From assembly GCF_014322795.1 (NCBI RefSeq), contig NZ_JAASTT010000003.1, positions 124,001 through 188,000 on the forward strand: a stretch of 64,000 nucleotides of DNA, given 5' to 3'. The position numbers were made by a program, and so were the translations under genes. The stretch is from Paenilisteria portnoyi (GTDB lineage Bacteria; Bacillota; Bacilli; Lactobacillales; Listeriaceae). The notes under the pieces were generated by a model. The model was not told where the DNA came from, searched no databases, and saw nothing but the letters and a program-made list of their open reading frames with translations. Position 1 is the stretch's first letter; each line of letters opens with the position of its first letter. This document shows, in pieces, positions 8,903 through 18,100 of the stretch.

Positions 8903-8971
8903 ACTATACTGAAATAGGACAAGGAAACAGTGTCAATGTGGCAAGTAAATAGAATTTGGAGTTGAGTGAAA

Positions 8972-9415
8972 ATGGAAATCATGACAATTAGTGGAATAAA
9001 CTTAGAGATGCAAGGAAAGACAAAACCGGAAATTTTGCAAGAGTTTGCGGACTTGGCTGTTGTGAATGGCAAGGTGACGGATGCGGCGGGTTTTTATAAG
9101 GATCTTTGTTTGCGGGAAGAGGAGTCGACTACTGGATTCGGCGGCGGTATTGCGATTCCACATGCGAAATCGGCTTTTGTAGCGGAGGTTGGCGTTTTAG
9201 TTGGTCGTGGGGAGCATCAAGTGGCTTGGGAAGCGATGGATGATCAGCCGGTGCATTGCTGGATTTGCTTGCTTGTTCCGGAAACTGGCGGGCAGGAACA
9301 TTTACGGCTGTTGTCGCAGTTGAGCCGGAAACTGATGGATCCTGAATTTGTTGGGAATTTAAAAACAGGTACAAAAAGCGAGATTTTGACGCTGATTCAA
9401 GGCGTTATTTCATAA
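8972..9415 (+). CDS. PTS fructose-family EIIA component
   Basis: 147 residues, PTS_EIIA type 2 fold. The phosphorylated histidine is His64 in the GIAIPHAKS motif. It accepts phosphate from HPr and passes it to EIIB. ATG at 8972 is preferred over the in-frame GTG at 8966 because GGAG at 8958-8961 then has 10-bp rather than 4-bp spacing. It is the first gene of an operon with EIIBC, an M42 peptidase, a PatB/MalY-like enzyme and a PRD regulator, recalling E. coli frvABXR. The sugar is unknown. Confidence 0.9.
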   Translation: MEIMTISGINLEMQGKTKPEILQEFADLAVVNGKVTDAAGFYKDLCLREEESTTGFGGGIAIPHAKSAFVAEVGVLVGRGEHQVAWEAMDDQPVHCWICLLVPETGGQEHLRLLSQLSRKLMDPEFVGNLKTGTKSEILTLIQGVIS

Positions 9416-9431
9416 AAGGGAGCGAAGGACG

Positions 9432-10904
9432 ATGACAAGTTTAAACATTGTAGCGATTACGAACTGTCCGGCGGGCATTGCACATACTTACATGGTGGCC
9501 GAGGCGCTGGAACGTAAGGCAGTTTCACTAGGGTATACGATAAAAGTGGAGACGCAAGGCGCGAGTGGTGTGGAGAATCATTTGACACCGGCGGAAATTA
9601 AGGCGGCAGATTATGTGATTCTGGCGCTTGGACGGACGATTAGTGAGGAAGATCGATTCCGTTTTGCGAATAAGAAAGTGGTGGAGCTGAAGGTTTCGGA
9701 GGCTTTGAAGCAGATTGAGACGATTTATGATGATTTGGAAAGTAAAGCAACGTTATTTACGACGGATAGCAATATTAAAATTGGGAATCAAGAGGCGCCG
9801 ACTGGAAGCGTGATGAGTCATTTGATGGCAGGGGTTTCTGCTGCATTGCCGTTCGTTATCGGTGGTGGATTACTCGTAGCGATTGCGAATATGCTCGTGC
9901 AATTTGGTATGCCGTATGTCGATATGGCGAATGGCGATCCGTCGTTTACTTGGGTCGTTGAGACGATTGGTTATTTAGGATTCAAATTTATGATTCCAAT
10001 TATGGGTGCGTATATTGCGAGCTCGATTGGGGATAAACCCGCCTTTGCACCGGCGTTTCTGGTCACGTATTTGGCGAATGATAACACGATGCTTGGAACG
10101 GAGTCGGGCGCTGGCTTTTTAGGCGCGGTAGTTCTCGGACTTGCGATTGGTTATTTTGTGAAATACTTCCGAAAAGTCAAACTGGGCAAAGCGTTGCAAC
10201 CGCTACTTGGTTCGATGTTGATTCCATTTGTGACGTTGTTTATCTTTGGTATTTTGACATTTTACGTATTAGGGCCTGTGATGGGTGGCATGATGGACGG
10301 AATGCTTCATTTCTTGAACACGATTCCGACTGAAATGAAACTGGCTGCAGCGTTCTTGGTTGGCGCGATGCTTGCATTTGACATGGGTGGTCCGGTGAAT
10401 AAAACGGCTTGGTTCTTCTGCTTCTCGCTGCTTGACAAAGGAATTTATGATTGGTATGCGATCGTTGGTGTTGTAGCGTTGATGCCTCCAATGGCTGCTG
10501 GTATCTCGACTTTTATCGCACCAAAATTATTCACAAAACAGGAAAAAGGTGCGGCGATTAGTTCGATTATTGTTGGTTCGACGGTTGCGACAGAGCCTGC
10601 GATTCCGTACGCGCTCGCGGCTCCGTTTCCGATGATTACGGCAAACACGCTTAGTGGTGGGATTGCTGGGATGTTGACGATTATGTTTGGGATTCAAAGG
10701 CTAGCACCTGGGATTGGAATGTTTGACCCGCTAATTGGCTTGATGTCACCGTGGTACTGGTTCTATCTTGTTTTAGCGTTTGGTTTAGCTTTGAATATTT
10801 TCCTCATTATTGTACTGAAAACTTGGTGGTTAAAACGGAAAGAGGCGAAACGAAAAGATGGAGACGAATTTACTGAAACAACTGGTGATGGCATCGGGAA
10901 CTAG
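9432..10904 (+). CDS. PTS fructose-family EIIBC component
   Basis: 490 residues. The N-terminal IIB domain (1-100) has the phosphorylatable Cys12 in NCPAGIAHTYMVAEAL. A linker is followed by a IIC membrane domain (about 125-475) with multiple helices and the GGPVNKTAW loop near 318. It transports and phosphorylates a fructose-type sugar or polyol using phosphate from the EIIA gene 16 bp upstream. Its 3' end overlaps the M42 peptidase start by 47 bp, so the two are translationally coupled. The length fits IIBC without a fused IIA. Confidence 0.92.
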   Translation: MTSLNIVAITNCPAGIAHTYMVAEALERKAVSLGYTIKVETQGASGVENHLTPAEIKAADYVILALGRTISEEDRFRFANKKVVELKVSEALKQIETIYDDLESKATLFTTDSNIKIGNQEAPTGSVMSHLMAGVSAALPFVIGGGLLVAIANMLVQFGMPYVDMANGDPSFTWVVETIGYLGFKFMIPIMGAYIASSIGDKPAFAPAFLVTYLANDNTMLGTESGAGFLGAVVLGLAIGYFVKYFRKVKLGKALQPLLGSMLIPFVTLFIFGILTFYVLGPVMGGMMDGMLHFLNTIPTEMKLAAAFLVGAMLAFDMGGPVNKTAWFFCFSLLDKGIYDWYAIVGVVALMPPMAAGISTFIAPKLFTKQEKGAAISSIIVGSTVATEPAIPYALAAPFPMITANTLSGGIAGMLTIMFGIQRLAPGIGMFDPLIGLMSPWYWFYLVLAFGLALNIFLIIVLKTWWLKRKEAKRKDGDEFTETTGDGIGN

Positions 10905-11919
10905 TGGTGATGAGCAAGAAATCCGGGAAATTTTGTACAAAGAATTGGTAAATGAAGCGGACGAAATCACATTCGATGGTTTGGGCAGTTTTATCGCGCG
11001 CAAGGGTTCCAAGGGGCCAAAAGTGGCGATTATTGGGCATATGGATGAGGTTGGTTTTATCGTGAAGCATGTTTCGGAGGATGGGTTTCTGTCTTTTGAT
11101 ACGGTCGGTTCATGGTGGAATCAGAGTATGTTGAACCATCGGGTGGAAATTCGGACTGGGTCAGGAAAAGTGGCGGGGATTATCGGTTCGATTGCCCCGC
11201 ATGCGCTGAGTGAGGCGGATAAGGCGCGCCCGATGAGTCATGACGCGATGTTTATTGATATCGGGGCGGACTCGGCGGAAATGGTGGCGTCTATGGGCGT
11301 CGCGGTGGGTGATTTTGTTTGTCCAGAGCCTAATTTTGCGGAATTGACGTCGGATCGAATTTTAGGGAAGGCGCTTGATAATCGGGCTGGGTGCGCGCTT
11401 GTGACGGAGCTTTTCAAACGATGTGAGAACGAGGAAATCACGTTGTATGCGGTGGCTACGGTACAGGAAGAGGTCGGGCTTCGTGGTGCGCAAGCGTCGG
11501 CGGAAGCGATTGCACCGGATATTGCGATTGTCATTGACACGATGGTTGCTGGAGATACGCCGGGCTTTGATCGGATTAAATTTCCGCTAAAACTTGGTTC
11601 AGGTGCTGCATTGGCGCTTTTTGACAAACGTTATATTCCACATCAAAAATTGAAGCAGGACTTGATTGATACGGCGCGGAGTATGGAGGAACCGTTGCAG
11701 TTTTGTACGATGAAAACGGGGGCAACAGATGGTGGGCGCTATAATGTGATGGGTGGCGGTCGTCCGGTTGTTGCGTTTTGCTTGCCGACGCGTTACTTGC
11801 ATGCCAATTCGTCGATGATTTCGCGGGCAGATTATGATAGTTTGGCGACATTGCTAGATCAGTTTTTAGCGACGTATAATGCGGAAAAACATGCGACGAT
11901 TTGTCGTTATATTGGATAA
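10858..11919 (+). CDS. M42 family metallo-aminopeptidase (FrvX/SgcX-like)
   Basis: 353 residues. Ligands of the dinuclear zinc site of M42 peptidases are visible: His61 and Asp63 (GHMDEVGF), Asp174 (KALDNRAG), Glu204/Glu205 (VQEEVGLRG; catalytic base and ligand), Asp227 and His315 (RYLHAN). Family members remove N-terminal residues from peptides; those within sugar PTS operons (FrvX, SgcX) have no proven sugar role. The start lies 47 bp inside the EIIBC gene. The link between a peptidase, a PTS and a C-S lyase suggests a glycosylated amino-acid or peptide substrate, which is inference. Confidence 0.92.
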   Translation: METNLLKQLVMASGTSGDEQEIREILYKELVNEADEITFDGLGSFIARKGSKGPKVAIIGHMDEVGFIVKHVSEDGFLSFDTVGSWWNQSMLNHRVEIRTGSGKVAGIIGSIAPHALSEADKARPMSHDAMFIDIGADSAEMVASMGVAVGDFVCPEPNFAELTSDRILGKALDNRAGCALVTELFKRCENEEITLYAVATVQEEVGLRGAQASAEAIAPDIAIVIDTMVAGDTPGFDRIKFPLKLGSGAALALFDKRYIPHQKLKQDLIDTARSMEEPLQFCTMKTGATDGGRYNVMGGGRPVVAFCLPTRYLHANSSMISRADYDSLATLLDQFLATYNAEKHATICRYIG

Positions 11920-11969
11920 AATTCGGAAAGCTCGGCGGACGCGCGGGGCTTTTCATAGGAAAGAGCTGA

Positions 11970-13151
11970 ATGAACATGGGAAAATACGATTTTAATGAGG
12001 TCGTGGATCGTAAAAATACATATTGTACGCAGTGGGATTATATTGAGGATCGGTTTGGTGAAGCGGATTTACTGCCATTTTCGATTTCGGATACGGAGTT
12101 TCGGGTTGCAACGCCAGTGCTTGAGGCGATTCAGGAACGGGTTGCGCACGGTGTTTTTGGCTATTCGAGGTGGAATCATGAGGCGTTTAAGGGGAGTATT
12201 ATTGATTGGTATCAGAAGCGCTTCGATGCGCATTTTGACATGGATTGGGTGTTATATAGTCCTACGGTTTGTTATGCGATTTCGGTTTTAATACGCTTGA
12301 AAAGTGTAGAACGGGATCGTGTGGTGGTTTTTTCCCCGATGTATGATGCTTTTTATAGCCTGATTCAGGAAAATAATCGCGAACTAGTTGAAAATGAGCT
12401 TTTGTGGGATAATGGTACGTATCGCATTGATTTTGAGCGTTTGGAGGAGCAGTTGCAGGGAGCTAAGATTTTACTGTTGACGAATCCGCATAATCCAACG
12501 GGGCGTGTCTTTCAAAAAGCGGAATTAGCAGCTATTATTGAAATTTGTGAGCGATTGGGCGTTTTTATTATTTCTGATGATATTCATATGGATATTGTGT
12601 ATGGGAATGCGCGCTATACGCCGATTCTGAGTCTGGTGGAAAATCCTACGAACATGTGTATTTGCACGTCGGCTAGTAAAACGATGAATACGCCGGGATT
12701 GATGGGGTCTTATTTGTTGGTGCCGGACAAGTTACTTCGTGAAGCCTTTTTGAAGCAGTTGAAACAACGTGATGCGCTTTCGTCGGTCAGTATTCTAGGC
12801 ATGTATGCGATGATGGCCGCCTACAATGAAAGCGCGGATTATGTGGATGAACTGGTGGTACATTTGGAAAGCAACATGCATTTTCTGAAAAGTTATATCA
12901 CGAATCACATGCCAGAAATTCATTTTGAGATACCAGAGGGAACGTACTTGGCTTGGCTGGATATTTCTATGCTTGGTGTGTCGAAAGAAGTCTTACAAGA
13001 TGCGCTGATTCATGTTGGAAAAGTGGCAATCATGCCGGGTGAAACGTATGGTGGGCAAGGATTTTTACGAATGAACGTGGCGTGTTCGCGAAGCAAGCTA
13101 ATCGATGGTTTAGAACGGATGCATAAAGCAATTTTGACATTAAGGGGGTAA
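11970..13151 (+). CDS. PatB/MalY-type PLP-dependent C-S lyase or aminotransferase
   Basis: 393 residues, fold type I PLP enzyme. The Schiff-base lysine is Lys237 in SASKTMNTPG; NPHNPTGRV (near 172) and the SDDIHMD loop (near 202) are the PLP-contacting motifs. The family comprises cystathionine beta-lyases (PatB, MalY), which cleave C-S bonds of cysteine conjugates. The start is ATG at 11970 after AGGAAAGAG. It lies 50 bp after the M42 gene, with a weak hairpin (AAAGCTC/GGGCTTTT) between them, and 4 bp before the regulator gene. MalY of E. coli also has a regulatory function, so a non-catalytic role is possible. Confidence 0.9.
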   Translation: MNMGKYDFNEVVDRKNTYCTQWDYIEDRFGEADLLPFSISDTEFRVATPVLEAIQERVAHGVFGYSRWNHEAFKGSIIDWYQKRFDAHFDMDWVLYSPTVCYAISVLIRLKSVERDRVVVFSPMYDAFYSLIQENNRELVENELLWDNGTYRIDFERLEEQLQGAKILLLTNPHNPTGRVFQKAELAAIIEICERLGVFIISDDIHMDIVYGNARYTPILSLVENPTNMCICTSASKTMNTPGLMGSYLLVPDKLLREAFLKQLKQRDALSSVSILGMYAMMAAYNESADYVDELVVHLESNMHFLKSYITNHMPEIHFEIPEGTYLAWLDISMLGVSKEVLQDALIHVGKVAIMPGETYGGQGFLRMNVACSRSKLIDGLERMHKAILTLRG

Positions 13152-13155
13152 AACG

Positions 13156-14892
13156 ATGCTAAATCAGCGACAAATACAAATCATGGAACGGCTGGAAAAT
13201 GGCAAAGCAAGCGGTTTAGAACTCGCAAAATTAACAGGAACCTCAAAAAGAACGATCTTGCGGGATATTTCTCAAATGAACCACTTACTTCAATCGGTGG
13301 GGGAAATCAGTTCTAGTCAAGCGGGTGGATACCAATTGTATATTCAGGATAAAATGGCTTATCGGAAGCTTTTGCATCAGTCAATGTACGACGATGAGCT
13401 TATTTTGCTGGAGCTGTTGCGCCATGATTTTCGGACACTCGATGATTTAGCGGCTACTTTATTTTTGTCAAAACCGATGATATCGGAGAAAATTGTTTTT
13501 TTGCGGGGACATTATGCGAACCGTTTGGAGATTAAATCAAAGCCGAATTATGGGCATTATTTGGACGAGGCCTTATTCCGAAAAATGATTGTCTTGGCGA
13601 ATTTGATTGATAAGAATCCTATTTTCTTCTGTGAGCGTTTAGAAATTCCAGAGGGTGAATATGATGCTTTATTACGGAGGATTAGGGAGCTAGACGTGGC
13701 AAACTATTATCCAAATATTCATTCTGCCCATCTAGCGAGTTTAATTTTGGCGGCGATTGTTTTGGGGGATAAGGAGGATGCACAGGAAACTTCTTTTTTG
13801 GAAGAGTTAGAGCTTCCGGTGGCGGCGCAACATCTGTTGTCACAGTTTTTTACGATGCAACAACGGAAAAGTCAGGCGATTACGGCGAGCGCGATGCAGG
13901 AAATTTTGCAGAGGCAAGGAGAGCAATATGGTGCGCTAGTCTTTGATATGGAATTGGTGGAGCAGTTGGTGGGGCATTTGAAGCGAAGTATTGCGTACCC
14001 AATTATTTTGCATGATCGCAAGTTGCATAACATTTCTAATATTAAGGCGGTCTATCCATTGGCTTTTGATTTGAGTATTACGTTTGTGGCTAATGTGAAT
14101 GAGTTATTTGGTATCGAATTGTATGATATCGATTTAATTGGACTTTATTTCTCGTGTGCGATGGAGCGAGGAAGGCAAGCCGCGGCAAAAGTGGTATTAT
14201 TTTCGGATCAATATGCAGTGGCTAGCATTAATAAACAGATGATTGAGCGGGAGATTCAGACGGTGGAGGTCATTGTCGTGATGCACCAAAAGGATCTGCA
14301 ACAGACGCTTGAGCAGCAGGATATTAAGTTGTTATTGAATAATCATGCAGTTTATCCGGATATGGATGCAGGTGTGGCATGTATTGAAATTAAGAAAATA
14401 ATTACGAAACTGGAGTTGCAGGAAATTCAAGACACTTTAGAAAAAATTGATGTCCGCAAAAATATTTGTACTTTTTTCCCCAAGGATTTGGCGATGGATT
14501 ATGATAACAAAGCGGAAGAAGATTGGGACATGATTGTGCGCGGAATTTGCGAGGAACTTGTAGAAAAAGCGATTTTAACCCCAGATGAAGCGTTTAAAAT
14601 TCAGGAACGTGAGCAAAAAGGGAATAATTTAGTGATTAATCATCTGGCATTACCGCACTGTACGACGGAACGGAATCAAGCATTTTTTGCTGTTTTTGTA
14701 CATTTAGTGAGGCCGGTTCAGGTGGATGGAACGCTTGTACAGAATGCTTTGATTGCTTGTGTGAATCCAAATGTGAGTACGGAGTTGAAGGTTTTCAGTT
14801 ATTTATATTATGTGTTAAATGAGCATGACGACGAGACGATTTTAGGACTACCAGATTATGATGCTTTTATCGCTTGTATTATAAAAAATTAA
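13156..14892 (+). CDS. PRD-type PTS-regulated transcriptional activator (FrvR/MtlR-like)
   Basis: 578 residues: an N-terminal HTH_11-like winged helix (about 5-55), a second Mga-type HTH, a PRD region (about 180-390) and a C-terminal EIIA-like domain whose histidine lies in NHLALPHCTTE near 498. PTS phosphorylation of these domains normally tunes activation of the linked PTS operon. It is the last gene, 4 bp after the PatB-like gene, and ends inside a strong terminator. Its likely target is the promoter region near 8850-8910. Domain order and length suit the FrvR/MtlR/LicR group. Confidence 0.88.
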   Translation: MLNQRQIQIMERLENGKASGLELAKLTGTSKRTILRDISQMNHLLQSVGEISSSQAGGYQLYIQDKMAYRKLLHQSMYDDELILLELLRHDFRTLDDLAATLFLSKPMISEKIVFLRGHYANRLEIKSKPNYGHYLDEALFRKMIVLANLIDKNPIFFCERLEIPEGEYDALLRRIRELDVANYYPNIHSAHLASLILAAIVLGDKEDAQETSFLEELELPVAAQHLLSQFFTMQQRKSQAITASAMQEILQRQGEQYGALVFDMELVEQLVGHLKRSIAYPIILHDRKLHNISNIKAVYPLAFDLSITFVANVNELFGIELYDIDLIGLYFSCAMERGRQAAAKVVLFSDQYAVASINKQMIEREIQTVEVIVVMHQKDLQQTLEQQDIKLLLNNHAVYPDMDAGVACIEIKKIITKLELQEIQDTLEKIDVRKNICTFFPKDLAMDYDNKAEEDWDMIVRGICEELVEKAILTPDEAFKIQEREQKGNNLVINHLALPHCTTERNQAFFAVFVHLVRPVQVDGTLVQNALIACVNPNVSTELKVFSYLYYVLNEHDDETILGLPDYDAFIACIIKN

Positions 14893-14933
14893 AGCAGGAC
14901 TCGCGCTGTGATGCGTGATCCTGCTTATTTTTT
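14892..14933. terminator. Bidirectional terminator between convergent genes
   Basis: AAGCAGGA (14892-14899) pairs with TCCTGCTT (14919-14926) and is followed by ATTTTTT. Confidence 0.85.
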
Positions 14934-14940
14934 AGGATGT

Positions 14941-17292
14941 TTATTTTCCAAACAGAACGCTAAATGATTTGCCATTTTTAGCAGCGGTATTGATTTGAAT
15001 GCGCCAGTTCTTTCCTTGTGTTGTGACACTTGCTTCTGGGGATTTACTTTTGATTTTGTGACCTGTAACTTTGGGTACTAAAAATACAATTTTACTTTGT
15101 TCCATCGATGGGTCTGATAATGTGACTTTTTGTAATGTCGCGGATTTGCGGATCATGATGGAGCCGCGGGTTTGAGCTACGATACCGTTTAGCGTGCTAG
15201 CTTGGCGGAAATTTGCCATCCAAAGATTCTGCGATTTATCGAACACGGCTTGTTGATTTAGATTGTTAGCGCGGATTTCGATATCGATTTTTTTGCTGTA
15301 AGCTTCGGTTGCTTGTTTGGATTTTCCTGGTAGTAGGATGTAGCTGTAGGATTTATTTGTTGGTTTTTTGCCGTGGGAGATCGTGATGCCTGCATAGTTT
15401 GCGCTCACTAGTTCGTTGCGATTTCGAATGTTTAGTGTATTCCAGTTGCCTGCCTTTGTTTTTTTGTAGGCTGTGACGTTGGTGGCGGTCGGGAAAACGT
15501 AGCCGATACTTTGACTTGGGCTTGCACCGTTTAGATAGGCCCACTTGGTCGTGATATTTTTGGTTTGACCGAGATTTATTGTTTGACCGCCAACGACGAA
15601 TGTATTGAGATTCGTATGGAGCAATTTACGGTTTTCAACAATAGTTTCAGTGTTTAGATTTTCTTTTGAGGTGATGCCGGCTCCTAAAGCGACGATTCTA
15701 CCGTTTAAAAAGAACCAGGATTTGCGTGCATCGAGCGTGCTTCCAGTCACATTTTTCATGTTGTAGTGCATCGTTGCTGAGCCGTTTTGTTGATCGGAGA
15801 CGCCGCCAGACCAGGGTTGGGGGTTGAAGTATTTGGCATTGTCTACGGTAATCGGTTTTGTTTTATGATCGGTGGTGGTACCCGCGAGACTAGTCATGTC
15901 AACGGTTGGGTAGTAATTGCCCTCGTATGCTTCATCGCCATTATAGAGATAAAGGGAGCCGGTACCTGTATAGTAGCCGAGTTTGTTTTGGCCACCGATA
16001 CTTTCAAAAGCGGATACTTTTTTAGAAAACATACTGATTCCAGCGACATAAGAGGGTTTTGTGTCAACCATTTGACTTGCACTGGCAATCATTTTGTTTT
16101 GGGTCCGCGTTGGATAGGTGGCAGAGATTTTTTTGTTCAACAAGATAGCTTGGAATGCTTGGGCTTGTGGCAGTGTTAGATTTTTATAGAAATCAGTTTT
16201 TAAGGATTGACTGATAATTGAAGATTTTATAATATTGGCATATTTCGCGCGATATGCGATATTTGTATTTTTTTGACTGATGGTAAACATATCATAGATT
16301 ATTGTGTGCGCGACTTGTTCATTTGTAACAGCTTTTAGCGAAACGCCACGGCCTCGGGTCATATCCAGCACCTCATCTTTATAGAGAGCGGGAAGGTACG
16401 TATTATCGAGGTAGCTGAACATGGTTGGGAGGGAGCGGAAACTGCCAAAGGATTTCGTACCAGCCAGCAATTGATAAAAATCAGCACTTCTAGCTAAAAC
16501 ATCAGCGCCGTAACCAGTTGTGTACGGTGTATTGGTGTGTTGAATGAATGATCCATCTGCATAAAAACCGTCGCCAGAAGTGACTGGTGTGTAAACGCGC
16601 CTTACAATTTCAGCACCGAGATTTATTTTGGATTGGTCATTCCCTATAACACCCCGTAATGTTATTACAAAGCCTTTATTAATGCGGTTAGCACCAGTTC
16701 CAATCGTCCGTTCACCAGCAGTTGCTGGTTCAAAATGATCAATAGCTTTTAGATAAGTTTGTAGAGTAGCAGCAGGGAGGTCTGTTTTCATTAAGGCTAA
16801 TGTATTCACAAGCGCAATAGGTGTACCAATTTGCAAATCATACCAGTTATAAGGGGATGATGCGTTGACTTTTTCATTATAGATATTGGTGTGAAACCAG
16901 TTTAGTGAGTAGAGAATATCTTGTTTAAGTGCTGGTTTGTGATAGTAAATCGAGTTTGGTGTTTGGTATAAAATCGCCATTTTTTGAATGTTTGAAGCGA
17001 TAATGGTGATTTGTGTAGAAGTCGTTTTCCAAGCTGTAATGTTCGAAAAGAGATAGTTTTTCTTTGGATCTTTGTTTAGTCTGCTTAGTACGCTTTGCTG
17101 TAGTTCGCGTTCCTTTTCAGCTAAAGTTAGTTTTAAGGCAACATTAGAGTTGGGGAAAGCTTTACCAGTCAATGATACTTTCCAGTTGTTGAGTGACATA
17201 TTTTGTTCAGCGGCTGTTTGAGCATATGTTTTATCACTAATGACGAGTAATAAGGATATCGCTAGAAAAAAGATCATTACGTATTTTTTCAT
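14941..17292 (-). CDS. Polysaccharide lyase family 8 (hyaluronate/chondroitin/xanthan lyase type)
   Basis: 783 residues from the ATG at 17292, which has AGAGGTG upstream; a frame extension of 12 codons lacks a ribosome-binding site. Signal peptide (about 1-25), an (alpha/alpha) toroid domain with the family motifs NWYDLQIGTP (near 150), GDGFYADGSFIQH (near 240, holding the catalytic His) and MTRGRG (near 315), then beta-sandwich domains (about 390-780). PL8 enzymes cleave uronate-containing glycans by beta-elimination. It is secreted and has no wall anchor. Which polymer it cuts cannot be decided from the sequence. The gene is a single unit with a long AT-rich upstream region. Confidence 0.88.
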   Translation of the reverse strand: MKKYVMIFFLAISLLLVISDKTYAQTAAEQNMSLNNWKVSLTGKAFPNSNVALKLTLAEKERELQQSVLSRLNKDPKKNYLFSNITAWKTTSTQITIIASNIQKMAILYQTPNSIYYHKPALKQDILYSLNWFHTNIYNEKVNASSPYNWYDLQIGTPIALVNTLALMKTDLPAATLQTYLKAIDHFEPATAGERTIGTGANRINKGFVITLRGVIGNDQSKINLGAEIVRRVYTPVTSGDGFYADGSFIQHTNTPYTTGYGADVLARSADFYQLLAGTKSFGSFRSLPTMFSYLDNTYLPALYKDEVLDMTRGRGVSLKAVTNEQVAHTIIYDMFTISQKNTNIAYRAKYANIIKSSIISQSLKTDFYKNLTLPQAQAFQAILLNKKISATYPTRTQNKMIASASQMVDTKPSYVAGISMFSKKVSAFESIGGQNKLGYYTGTGSLYLYNGDEAYEGNYYPTVDMTSLAGTTTDHKTKPITVDNAKYFNPQPWSGGVSDQQNGSATMHYNMKNVTGSTLDARKSWFFLNGRIVALGAGITSKENLNTETIVENRKLLHTNLNTFVVGGQTINLGQTKNITTKWAYLNGASPSQSIGYVFPTATNVTAYKKTKAGNWNTLNIRNRNELVSANYAGITISHGKKPTNKSYSYILLPGKSKQATEAYSKKIDIEIRANNLNQQAVFDKSQNLWMANFRQASTLNGIVAQTRGSIMIRKSATLQKVTLSDPSMEQSKIVFLVPKVTGHKIKSKSPEASVTTQGKNWRIQINTAAKNGKSFSVLFGK

Positions 17293-17607
17293 GGTAATTG
17301 CACCTCTGTCTTCATATTTTAGACACATTATTTACGATAAAGTGACTTTCCTTACTTGATTACCCAAGAAAATGCGAGGGAAAACACAAAAAAATATATA
17401 AAGACACAAAATAGACACATTTAAGAAAGGCTCAAGTTATATAAAAGTATAAAAAGTTACATTTTTTTGTGTATATGGCGAAATGTTTTTAGAATTTCGT
17501 GTGAAAAAAATTACTTTATATATATCGACAAAAATTTTTTTTGATAAGCGTAATTTAGACACAGAAAAACCTACTGAGAGTCCAGTAGGTTTTTCGTTGG
17601 TTTTGGA
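17293..17607. other. AT-rich region with repeated TAGACACA boxes
   Basis: TAGACACA occurs at 17320-17327, 17412-17419 and 17556-17563, with a near copy AAGACACA at 17401-17408. The first three boxes lie in the upstream region of the minus-strand lyase gene and may be regulator sites. The region also contains the terminator at 17565-17595; otherwise nothing is seen. Confidence 0.45.
17565..17595. terminator. Terminator after the small membrane protein gene
   Basis: AAAACCTACTG / CAGTAGGTTTTT with a 6-nt loop. It works in either direction and ends the minus-strand 142-aa gene. Confidence 0.85.
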
Positions 17608-18036
17608 TTATTTTATTTTGCCTAGGTCTAAGATGATTTTGATTGCGAATAATAAGATGATAAGTGGTAGGAAGACGCCGCCCAATTGTCCACTGAAGAT
17701 GCTGTTTGCTGCCGATAAAATAACAAACACACTTAGCGCGAAATAAAGCATTTTTGGGACGGCAATGCCTTTTCTGAGCTTGGAGTAATTATTGAATAGT
17801 AGTAAGGCAAAAATCGCGTACAGGACGCAGAATACGGATGCTAGAATTCGCGCGATTTGTAAGGCATGAATCGCGTCGGCCCCAACGCCCTTCGTTGATA
17901 ACGTGAATAGGAAAAACGCACCTAGCAAGGTGAATAGGGCGAACAGCGTACAAATAATCGCGAGCGTTAATGTCATCCAGCGCGGATTTGTCAACTGGGC
18001 ACGTAAAACGGCTTTTTCGTCTAGTTGATTTTCCAT
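17608..18036 (-). CDS. Membrane protein of unknown function, four predicted helices
   Basis: 142 residues. A soluble N-terminus (about 1-18) is followed by four hydrophobic segments (about 21-46, 62-84, 93-113 and 117-138). The start is ATG with AAGGAGC upstream. I do not recognise the family. It lies 64 bp downstream of two related membrane-protein genes on the same strand and may belong to their transcript. No catalytic motif is visible. Confidence 0.75.
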   Translation of the reverse strand: MENQLDEKAVLRAQLTNPRWMTLTLAIICTLFALFTLLGAFFLFTLSTKGVGADAIHALQIARILASVFCVLYAIFALLLFNNYSKLRKGIAVPKMLYFALSVFVILSAANSIFSGQLGGVFLPLIILLFAIKIILDLGKIK

Positions 18037-18100
18037 TTTTATAATAGCTCCTTCAAATAAAGTTTTTGAGTCTATTTGAATGTACCATATATGCGCCGAA

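Larger units (their letters stand above)
8448..8971. other. Long divergent intergenic region, regulatory
   Basis: About 520 bp without a gene. It is AT-rich and lies between divergent genes. Near the PTS side it holds an inverted repeat ATGTCA/TGACAT (8853-8873), a cre-like site and a TATACT -10 box. The left half shows no recognisable element. Confidence 0.6.

Noticed and set aside
11576-11977. 133-codon minus-strand frame over the M42/PatB junction
   Set aside because: No ribosome-binding site and low-complexity composition; it crosses two real genes on the other strand.
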